From contig JAAYYJ010000299.1 of NCBI GenBank assembly GCA_012515455.1, positions 1 through 12,612 on the forward strand: a DNA stretch of 12,612 bases, read 5' to 3'. The position numbers and the translations under genes were made by a program. Position 1 is the stretch's first letter. Every line of letters begins with the position of its first letter. The DNA comes from Oligosphaeraceae bacterium. Its GTDB lineage: Bacteria > Verrucomicrobiota > Lentisphaeria > Oligosphaerales > Oligosphaeraceae. This document shows, in pieces, positions 7,266 to 12,612 of this stretch. The notes beneath the pieces are model-generated. The model did not search any database. It was not told the origin of the DNA and saw only the letters and a list, made by a program, of their open reading frames with translations.

Positions 7266-9236
7266 TTACTGCGGCAGGTTCTGGTACTGCAGGGGCGCAC
7301 CGGCGCTCCACTGCAGTTCGCGGTCCAGGGACAGGGTGCCGGCTGCGAGGTCCCGGGCGGTGACCCGGGCCGGGAGCCCGCCGACCGTGATGTCGTCGCC
7401 GGGCACCACCGCTTGGCCGTCGCTGAAGGCGAAGCCTGCGGAGAATGCCTCCGGGTTGTCGACCGCAATCACCCGGCCGCGGCCGTCTGCGAGGGCTCGG
7501 GCCAGCGGTGCCGGGGCCGGGGGTTCGAGTTGCGACCACTCGGCAAGGGGCCGTTCCTGCCCGTCCCGGCAGTGGACGCGGGCGGTCGGGTCGCCCGGCC
7601 AGCGGTTGCCGGCAAAGATTATGTCTGAGTCATAGTAGAATGAGAGCAGCAACGGGGCGTTGCTGCCGCTGATGCTGTTGTTCAGGAACAGATTTCTGCC
7701 GATCGGGGGGCTGTCCGGGAAGCCGAAGCCGAAGACACCGTAGTGCGATTCCTGTACGCCGTTGTCGCGGAAGATATTATGTACTACCGCATTGCGATCG
7801 CAACCGGGTGTCACCCCGCATTTGCCGTAACTGCCGCCGGTCATATAGAAAGCGTTGACATTGGCCAGAGCGAATTTCCGATCGGATTCACGCACATACT
7901 GGGCCCGGACGTCGCTGATGCAGTTGAAGCGCACAAGGCAGCGGTAAGACTGGGTCAGAGCCAGGCCCTTCTGGACTCCGGAAATGCGGTTGTTCTGCAC
8001 CACTGCGTCACTGTTCTCGTGAATCCAGATACCGGTCTCATTGCGGTAAGAGCGGTTGTGGTTGTGGGAGTCGTTGTTGTCGACCAGGGTGAAGCGGCTG
8101 CCGCTCTCCAGTTGGATGCCGGTGGCGCCGCAATTGAGAATCCGGTTGTTGCGGATCAGGGTGTAATCGGCGCGCTGGGTGCGGATGCCCTGCCGGCCGC
8201 AGCCAGCGATCAGGTTGTCTTCGATGCGGGTGTCCAGGGTGCGGTAATCCTCGGGGAAGATATAGGCGATTTGAGCGAAAGCCGCCCCGGCGAGATCCTC
8301 TGCACTGGCTTTATCAGGGTCGAAGAGCAGGTACTTCCCATCCGGAGAATATGGCTTGCCGTCCCAGTCCGGGTGGTTCAGCAGCCGGAACCAGGAACGC
8401 GTATCGCCAAAGAAATACTCCCCGCCGGCAATCAGTCCCTGCCCCTGATATTGCGCGCCCCAGGAGCGGCGGGTGAAAGCGGTATAGAGCTGCACGGCTG
8501 AGGGAGTGGTGTCGCCATTCAGGGCGCCGTGGCGCAGCTCGTGGAAGCCGGCCGGCGGGCGGTCCCGGCCGGTGCTGATGCCGGCATTCTCCAGCATCGC
8601 CTTGCCGGGGGAGAGAATACGCACGCTGCTGACAGGACCGCTGCCGGTGATATAATTCCCCTGCGCATAGAGCGTGATGCCGTCACGACCGCCGCGGAAA
8701 TCCTTGCCGATGCGGTTTCCGGTGATGCTGGTGTTGCGGCAGCGGTCAACGAAAATACCGTCCTCGAGGGCTTCGAAATCGCAGTCATGCACGCTGAGGT
8801 TGCGGGTCAGGTACGGCCAGAGTCCGATTTTCCCTTGTGAGAAGTGCACCCCGGCAAATGTGACATTGGCAGCCTGGCTGACCAGCACGACCTCGTGCTT
8901 GCCATTGCCAAAGGACATCCCGCTGAAATGCAGATTACTGCCCAACACTTTTGCGGCGCTGTCTTTCTCCCCGCCAGTAAAAAATGTCTCCCGTACGCCC
9001 TGGTAACGGATGGGCTGTTCGGGAGTGCCAGAGTGCTCGAAGCGGGCCGTTCCGTAGTTGCCGGGAGCCAGGAATACCGTGTCACCTGCTTGGGGTTTAA
9101 TTCCAGCTAGGGTCCGGAGGGGCCGTGCTTGTGTGCCGGGATTGCCATCCGCCCCCTGGGCCGGGTCGAGGTAATAATCACGCCCCCAGAGCGCAGCAGC
9201 GGCAAACAGCAGGCAGGCGCAAAATCGCAGGTGCAT
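7266..9236 (-). CDS. Secreted right-handed parallel beta-helix protein, probable polysaccharide lyase or hydrolase
   Basis: 656 residues from ATG 9236. The frame extends 19 codons further upstream, to 9293, but that segment is the promoter and leader, and AAGGA (complement of 9244-9248) fits only the start at 9236. Signal peptide MHLRFCACLLFAAAALWG. Residues 21-61 carry the usual opening of extracellular beta-helix enzymes (YYLDPAQGADGNPGT...PLRTL, then GDTVFLAPGNY). Helix rungs follow, with many Asn-ladder-like turns (CRNTSITGNRI, YTLIRNNRILNCGATGIQL, SDAVVQNNRISGVQKGLAL, RNLFLNNSISGSN). A non-repetitive stretch of roughly 110 residues (from about GISTGRDRPPAGF to FPEDYRTLDT) interrupts the rungs, and a beta-rich tail of about 80 residues closes the protein. 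Families with this fold include pectate, chondroitin and alginate lyases; no specific catalytic set can be assigned by eye. The pectin-type neighbours make a pectinolytic role likely, as an inference only. It is the first gene of the minus-strand unit. Confidence 0.8.
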   Translation of the reverse strand: MHLRFCACLLFAAAALWGRDYYLDPAQGADGNPGTQARPLRTLAGIKPQAGDTVFLAPGNYGTARFEHSGTPEQPIRYQGVRETFFTGGEKDSAAKVLGSNLHFSGMSFGNGKHEVVLVSQAANVTFAGVHFSQGKIGLWPYLTRNLSVHDCDFEALEDGIFVDRCRNTSITGNRIGKDFRGGRDGITLYAQGNYITGSGPVSSVRILSPGKAMLENAGISTGRDRPPAGFHELRHGALNGDTTPSAVQLYTAFTRRSWGAQYQGQGLIAGGEYFFGDTRSWFRLLNHPDWDGKPYSPDGKYLLFDPDKASAEDLAGAAFAQIAYIFPEDYRTLDTRIEDNLIAGCGRQGIRTQRADYTLIRNNRILNCGATGIQLESGSRFTLVDNNDSHNHNRSYRNETGIWIHENSDAVVQNNRISGVQKGLALTQSYRCLVRFNCISDVRAQYVRESDRKFALANVNAFYMTGGSYGKCGVTPGCDRNAVVHNIFRDNGVQESHYGVFGFGFPDSPPIGRNLFLNNSISGSNAPLLLSFYYDSDIIFAGNRWPGDPTARVHCRDGQERPLAEWSQLEPPAPAPLARALADGRGRVIAVDNPEAFSAGFAFSDGQAVVPGDDITVGGLPARVTARDLAAGTLSLDRELQWSAGAPLQYQNLPQ

Positions 9237-9257
9237 CAGTGAATCCTTTTTCGGGGG

Positions 9258-9312
9258 GACAATCGTTGTCAGATACACTATGATTATAATCACTCATTTT
9301 GGTTGTGAGCAA
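9258..9312 (-). promoter_or_regulatory. Promoter with two palindromes for the beta-helix/GH4 unit
   Basis: Read on the minus strand: TTGCTC (complement of 9307-9312), an 18-bp spacer, then a consensus TATAAT (complement of 9283-9288). The -10 lies inside a perfect 12-bp palindrome TGATTATAATCA (9281-9292). About 10 bp after the predicted start is a second inverted repeat, GACAA-N3-TTGTC (9258-9270), placed where a repressor would block transcription. The start codon is 22 bp further on. The sequences are seen directly; binding by the GntR/LacI-type regulator encoded nearby is a guess. Confidence 0.55.
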
Positions 9313-9344
9313 GAACACGAGCGACAGCGGCCCCGCCGGCGGAG

Positions 9345-9962
9345 TCAGCGGCAGGGATTCTCCGCATAGCACTGCACCGCTCGAATCAGATCCCGCACCC
9401 GGTTGCAGCCACTTCGGTACATATTCGCGCAAGGCCTGCACACTGGGATAAAGGCTGCCGCCTGGACCGTAATCGCGGTTGTGGTCATGCGGGCGGCGAT
9501 TATTGCCCTGGTCGCCGTCCTCGCAGCCGTCTTTATCCATAAACGGCAGCATCAGCAATGCGAAATCTGGCCAGTTCTGCAGCAGTTCCAGGGCCATCCC
9601 CTCAAGCACGAAACTGGCCATGGTCTCGCAGCAGTGATGGCGGGCAGTAATCAGGAACTGCGGCCGGGCGCTGCCGCGGCGTAATGCCAGCATTTCGATG
9701 CGCCGACCTTTCCGGCTGCGGCAGAGTTCCTGGTCCTGCAAGTTCAGGCCTTGCAAGAAACCCTGCCAGTTATTTTCGGTATAGGGGATGGTATTGGAGA
9801 AAAAGACCTCATTCGCATCAGCGGCGAACTGATATTCAAATGATGTCGGCCCGGTCAACCCGATTCCTGCCGGGGAACGATTTGTCAATTGTAATTCCCA
9901 TCGGTCAATGCCCGTGTTGGTGCTGGAAAACAGCGCGTGTCGCACTGAAGCAGATGGATGCT
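9345..9962 (-). pseudogene. Wrecked M14-family zinc carboxypeptidase gene
   Basis: The minus frame ending inside the beta-helix gene encodes the front half of a cytosolic-carboxypeptidase-like M14 protein between about 9945 and 9409: SNTIPYTENNWQGFL, then FLITARHHCCETMASFVLEGM with the zinc pair His-X-X-Glu (HCCE; the His codon is at 9634-9636), then LMLPFMDKDGCEDGDQGNN followed by HDHNRDYG (Arg/Asn-Arg substrate site) and LYPSVQALREYVPKW. In intact relatives this leads into an L-D-x-H zinc ligand and a C-terminal half with the catalytic Glu; both are missing. After PKW the frame turns into low-complexity residues and reads on across the beta-helix promoter. A +1 shift gives a plausible ending, VRDLIRAVQCYAENPCR, with a stop at 9345-9347. 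At the 5' end a TGA in this frame (about 9963-9965) separates it from an upstream open segment in another frame. These lesions indicate a dead gene, with an internal deletion plus at least one frameshift. Confidence 0.7.
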
Positions 9963-10199
9963 GAAATCACCCTGCAGCCGGTACAGCATTAGCCGCTCAT
10001 CGTATTGCTGAGCATACTTTAATGCCGACAACTGAGTTTGCAATCCACACAGGGCAATTCGCCCTGGAGACAAGACGCAGTAGAGACAGAATCGAGACGC
10101 CAGCCGGAAATTTGCCGCAATTCTCCAGAACAGGGAATTGTGCTTATTATTGTCGAGACCGTTTGCAAAGACGGGATTTTTAAAGTATAGTATTGACAT
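9885..10199 (-). pseudogene. Possible 5' remnant of the broken M14 gene
   Basis: An open frame from an ATG at 10199 reads ...FWRIAANFRLASRFCLYC...LMLYRLQGDFSIHLLQCDTRCF and then stops at 9885. The last part runs alongside the start of the M14 frame: joining ...SIHLLQCDTR to ALFSSTNTGIDRWELQL with a frameshift near 9940 gives an uninterrupted, protein-like sequence. The beginning has no Shine-Dalgarno sequence and overlaps the promoter of the divergent regulator gene, so the original start may be lost. I do not recognise a family in this segment. It could also be an unrelated spurious frame. Confidence 0.35.
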
Positions 10200-10223
10200 A
10201 TCTACAACCATGATCTGACATAT
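10163..10223 (+). promoter_or_regulatory. Regulator promoter with a 22-bp-spaced direct repeat
   Basis: TTGCAA (10163-10168), a 17-bp spacer and TATAGT (10186-10191) form a good sigma70-like promoter in an AT-rich patch. TGACATAT occurs at 10194-10201 and again at 10216-10223, exactly 22 bp (about two helical turns) apart, covering the predicted start site and leader just before ATG 10233. That placement is typical of autoregulation. A consensus -35 TTGACA (10193-10198) overlaps the first repeat but has no suitable -10 before the start codon. Confidence 0.5.
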
Positions 10224-10232
10224 TTTCAGGCA

Positions 10233-11273
10233 ATGGGGAAAAAAACCGAACAACTAGAACTGCGACAATATCAGCATGCTCCGCTGAGTCTGCAGCTGGC
10301 CCGATATTTGTCTTCGGAGGTCATGTATGGTCGTCTGATGCCCTCGCAGAAGCTGTCCAGTGTGCGCCAGTTGGCGGAGCAGTTTGGTTGCGGGCGCCAA
10401 GTGGTGTTGTCGGCTCTGACCCTGCTGGTCAAGCAGGGTATCCTGTGTAGTGCGGCGCGGCAGGGTTATTATGTCAATCCAGCGGTTAGCTGTGGTCGTT
10501 ATTACCGCCTGGGGTATTTTCTCAACCGGGTCAACCCGGTCAGCTCGGGCAAGCATCTGGAGACGCTGTATTTTGCCGCCCGCAAGCGTGGCTGGGAGCT
10601 GGTCTTCGGCAGCAACTACGAAGAGGAATTCGAACTCCCGGAATGGCTGGAGCGCAAGAACGACTTGGATGGCGTTTTTGTCAACGGTGTGATGGATGAG
10701 GGGCTGTTGCGGACTCTGTCGATGGGGTGTCTGCCATACGTGATAATCGGCAATCACGATATCGGGGCGGAATACATCCAGGTCCGCTCACGGATAGCCG
10801 GGTTGGTGGCAGACAGGCTGCTGCAGACCATCCGGAAACATCAGCTGGGGCAGCTGGTCAGCGTGGTTGGACCGGAGTTTGTGCATAACGAGAAACTGAT
10901 TGCCGGAGCTATTCGACAGCGTTTGCGCCAGGCGGGACTGCTGTCGCGTGATTTCCCCATCCTGCATGCCCGTAATGACGGCTATGCTGAATTGGACCAT
11001 CTGCTGCGCAGTTCTTCCCCGCAGGCGCTGTTTTTCCTAGGCGAGCATTGTCTGGGCTGGCAGAAATACCGGCAGCAGCATCCTGGTCCGGAGCGTCCGC
11101 TGGTGTTTTTGACCCAGCGTTGGTCTGCGATGCTGGCGCGGCAGGAATATGATGGGGTGATAAATCCCGGTAAAGGTGATTATCTGGAAGAACGTTCGAT
11201 GCAGAAGATGCTAAATCTAATTGATAATAAAATAGTTCAACCCCACTACACAGTACAGGAGAAACAAGTATGA
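10233..11273 (+). CDS. GntR-type winged-helix regulator with LacI-type sugar-binding domain
   Basis: 346 residues from ATG 10233; the ribosome site is weak (AGG at 10228-10230). Residues about 16-81 are a GntR-family winged helix: SLQLARYLSSEVMYGRLMPSQKLSSVRQLAEQ, then FGCGRQVVLSALTLLVKQGIL and the wing ARQGYYV. Residues about 91-325 follow the periplasmic-binding-protein fold of LacI/GalR effectors: YYRLGYFLNR, LDGVFVNGV, CLPYVIIGNHD, a helix IAGLVADRLLQTIRKH, LVSVVGPEF, IRQRLRQAGL, PQALFFLGE. The same chimeric layout occurs in the AraR type of Bacillus, which binds a sugar and leaves DNA; this protein is therefore likely a sugar-responsive repressor. The stop codon overlaps the next start by four bases (ATGA at 11270-11273), so it is translationally coupled to the pseudopilin and the secreted protein after it. 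The TGACATAT repeats before it suggest self-control. The effector is unknown. Confidence 0.85.
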   Translation: MGKKTEQLELRQYQHAPLSLQLARYLSSEVMYGRLMPSQKLSSVRQLAEQFGCGRQVVLSALTLLVKQGILCSAARQGYYVNPAVSCGRYYRLGYFLNRVNPVSSGKHLETLYFAARKRGWELVFGSNYEEEFELPEWLERKNDLDGVFVNGVMDEGLLRTLSMGCLPYVIIGNHDIGAEYIQVRSRIAGLVADRLLQTIRKHQLGQLVSVVGPEFVHNEKLIAGAIRQRLRQAGLLSRDFPILHARNDGYAELDHLLRSSSPQALFFLGEHCLGWQKYRQQHPGPERPLVFLTQRWSAMLARQEYDGVINPGKGDYLEERSMQKMLNLIDNKIVQPHYTVQEKQV

Positions 11274-12001
11274 AGGCACGCAAAAGTCCCCCCGTCTTCA
11301 CCCTCATTGAACTGCTGGTGGTGATTGCCATCATCGCAGTGCTGGCCTCAATGCTGCTGCCGGCGCTTAATTCCGCCCGCGCCAAAGCCCAGACCATCAC
11401 CTGCAGCAATCAGCAGAAGCAGATCGGCGTCGCATTCTCCATTTACCACTCCGACAATAATGATTATTCGCCTTATTATACCCGCGCGGGCATCGGTGTC
11501 TGAAACAACGTCTTTCTGGTCGAAAGGATTCTGCAGATAGCGACCTTCGTCTGTCCCAGCCTGCCGCCTGATGCCCAGAAACATTATAACCAGGGCAGCA
11601 TTCCCGGCCCGATTTACGCCAGCAACTACGGTTTGCTGAATCCTGGCTATGGATATAACTACAACTATGTGGGCAGCCATATCCTCCCGTCCGGCAATCC
11701 GATGCCTTCGGACGCACCCTCCCGCATCAGCGAGTTCAAATACCACGCCCAGATGTTCTATACCATGGATACGGCACTGCGCGGCGATCTCACCAAAGGC
11801 TGTTACCGGGTGACCAACAAATACAGCGCCTCCGCCTCGACCAGCCAGGGCAATCCCGATCCCCGCCACCGCGGCAGGGTCAATATCCTGTTCGGAGACG
11901 GCCGGGTCGAGAGCGGCAAGGCAACCCAGTTCTCGTCCAGCATGAGTATCGAATTCAGAAACCAGTTCGGATATAATTTCTACCATGGAGGCCGGAATTG
12001 A
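11270..12001 (+). pseudogene. Second pseudopilin gene, interrupted by one in-frame TGA at 11501-11503
   Basis: Start ATG 11270 with AGGAG at 11257-11261. Residues 10-33 are identical to the pseudopilin helix of the gene at 1065, although 14 of the 24 codons differ synonymously. The residue before Phe is Val, not Gly. After 77 residues (...YSPYYTRAGIGV) a TGA ends the frame. The same frame then continues, with no indel, as NNVFLVERILQIATFVCPSL...HYNQGSIPGPIYASNYG and reaches HRGRVNILFGDGRVES, a correct H-X9-DG motif (His200, Asp210-Gly211, counting the TGA as a residue), stopping at 11999-12001. The full length of 243 codons is normal for the family, and a Trp codon (TGG) at the TGA would restore it. 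Possible explanations are a recent nonsense mutation, a base-call error or programmed readthrough. TGA serves as the normal stop for several neighbouring genes, so a changed code is unlikely. The gene overlaps both neighbours by four bases. Confidence 0.8.
11987..11991 (+). promoter_or_regulatory. Ribosome binding site that supports a TTG start at 11998
   Basis: A strong GGAGG lies 6 bp before TTG 11998. The TTG overlaps the pseudopilin stop as TTGA, and the codons after it encode a convincing signal peptide. The first in-frame ATG (12049) would remove most of that peptide. Confidence 0.65.
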
Positions 12002-12612
12002 GTACCTGCACTTTGCTGAAAATATGCTGCTGCGCCTTGTCGGCAGTAATGTCACAGTCGCTGCTCGGACAGACGGAAATACTGCCCGCCTTGTCGTTCC
12101 GGCGCAGCGAACAGACCTCGAGCCTGCGCATCGGCAGTCGTCCCAGGGTGACTGCGCACACGCAGATCTATGCCCGGATGCAGCCGTACGATCTGTACAG
12201 CAACTATCTGGACGAGTGGATCGACCGGCCGCTGTATCATAACCGCTCCTGGCGTGATTCGACGGACGGGCAGGAGCAGGCCTTCCTGCGCGATGTCCAG
12301 GCAGTGCAGGAGTACGCTATCGAGGGCTTTACCATGCTGGGGAGCAGCTACGTACCCCGCTACCGCCGGGCCCTGCAGATCCTTAAAAAAAATTCCGTGC
12401 CGGATTTTGCCTTTATGCCCGGAATGTCCTGGAGTTCACGGGGTTCATATAATAAGTTGCTCGACAATGTCAAAACCGCGTTCGCTAGTCCGTATACTCC
12501 GCGCATCAATGGCAAGGTGCCTGTTTTTACTTATGTGAGTTGTCCGCTGGAGGAAATCCGGGCCTTCCGTGAGCGTCTGGCCGGCGATGGCTATGCAGAG
12601 GTGCTGCTGTTC
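11998..12612 (+). CDS. Secreted GH71/GH99-like protein, N-terminal part (runs off the window)
   Basis: The frame is open from TTG 11998 to the window edge (205 codons). The TTG start gives MSTCTLLKICCCALSAVMSQ..., a signal peptide with cleavage near LLG-QTE (residues 22-25), and has GGAGG in front. The mature part reads like the first strands and helices of a TIM barrel: YARMQPYDLYSNYLDEW (59-74), a WRDS segment (85-88), AFLRDVQAVQEYAIEGFTML (95-114), VPDFAFMPGMSW (134-145) and KVPVFTYVSCPLEEIRAF (173-190). The alternation of 'A...GI.GF', 'F..MP..SW' and 'PVFTY' resembles GH71/GH99-type endo-glycosidases and their uncharacterised relatives in Lentisphaerota. No catalytic residues can be fixed in this portion. 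It is translationally coupled to the interrupted pseudopilin upstream and shares its regulator. An A8 run lies at 12385-12392. Confidence 0.7.
   Translation, partial: MSTCTLLKICCCALSAVMSQSLLGQTEILPALSFRRSEQTSSLRIGSRPRVTAHTQIYARMQPYDLYSNYLDEWIDRPLYHNRSWRDSTDGQEQAFLRDVQAVQEYAIEGFTMLGSSYVPRYRRALQILKKNSVPDFAFMPGMSWSSRGSYNKLLDNVKTAFASPYTPRINGKVPVFTYVSCPLEEIRAFRERLAGDGYAEVLLF

Noticed and set aside
7743..8501. 252-codon plus-strand open frame opposite the beta-helix gene
   Set aside because: Its Val/Ala/Gly-rich composition is the mirror of Asn-ladder rungs on the other strand. There is no independent evidence for it.
11501..11503. TGA read as Trp by a variant genetic code
   Set aside because: TGA is the ordinary terminator of the genes ending at 897, 1739, 7098-5737 (minus strand) and 11273, and Trp is otherwise encoded by TGG throughout.
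11348..12055. 235-codon minus-strand open frame opposite the second pseudopilin
   Set aside because: It looks tempting because it is uninterrupted where the pseudopilin has a TGA, but the plus strand carries the H-X9-DG motif and pilin helix, and the minus frame has no motif or ribosome site.
11985..12538. ATG-initiated plus-strand frames at 11985-12242 and 12170-12538
   Set aside because: They are off-frame relative to the TTG-started secreted protein, lack its signal peptide and barrel-like pattern, and are Arg/Ser/Pro-rich shadows.
1..12612. Very frequent CTGCAG hexamers
   Set aside because: Most are in-frame Leu-Gln (CTG CAG) codon pairs, or the same pairs on the other strand. Codon bias explains them better than a repeat or a recognition-site system.
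1..12612. CRISPR arrays, tRNA or rRNA genes, insertion sequences
   Set aside because: I saw no regularly spaced repeats, no cloverleaf-like segments and no transposase motifs or long terminal inverted repeats.

Overview
The window looks like a carbohydrate-degradation island from a member of the PVC superphylum, most likely Lentisphaerota (Victivallis-like). The best clue is two pseudopilin-type genes. Both carry the same 24-residue N-terminal helix beginning FTLIELLVVIAIIAVLASM and the H-X9-DG motif of the prepilin-type processing-associated domain, a family greatly expanded in Lentisphaerota, Planctomycetota and Verrucomicrobiota. The DNA is GC-rich with CTG/CAG-biased codons, and the enzymes are secreted pectin/glycan-type proteins. 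The taxon is an inference; no rRNA or tRNA is present.

Layout, left to right. Plus strand: the 3' end of an unrecognised protein (3-356); a small two-helix membrane protein (472-897) with its own promoter and a probable terminator; then a two-gene unit of an intact pseudopilin (1065-1739) and a very large secreted protein (1774-5724) resembling PL26/PcRGLX-type exo-rhamnogalacturonan lyases. This unit converges, with a 12-bp gap, on a minus-strand unit: a secreted right-handed beta-helix protein (9236-7266) followed by a cytoplasmic GH4 NAD-dependent glycosidase with a CHGV motif (7098-5737). Upstream of that unit is a wrecked M14 zinc-carboxypeptidase gene (about 10199-9345, minus). Reading away from it on the plus strand is a tightly overlapping unit: a GntR-headed, LacI-bodied regulator (10233-11273), a second pseudopilin interrupted by an in-frame TGA (11270-12001), and a secreted GH71/GH99-like protein that starts with TTG and runs off the window (11998-12612).

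How the parts may work together (inference): the secreted lyase-like and beta-helix proteins would cut pectic polysaccharide outside the cytoplasm; the GH4 enzyme, which needs intracellular NAD and a metal, would process imported uronic-acid or galactose oligosaccharides; the GntR/LacI protein would sense a sugar and control the locus. The pattern that stands out is that each pseudopilin gene sits directly upstream of a secreted glycan-active protein. This suggests the pseudopilins are dedicated partners of individual enzymes rather than parts of one general secretion machine. Several candidate operator sequences, a nonsense codon in the second pseudopilin and the peptidase wreck are reported separately.
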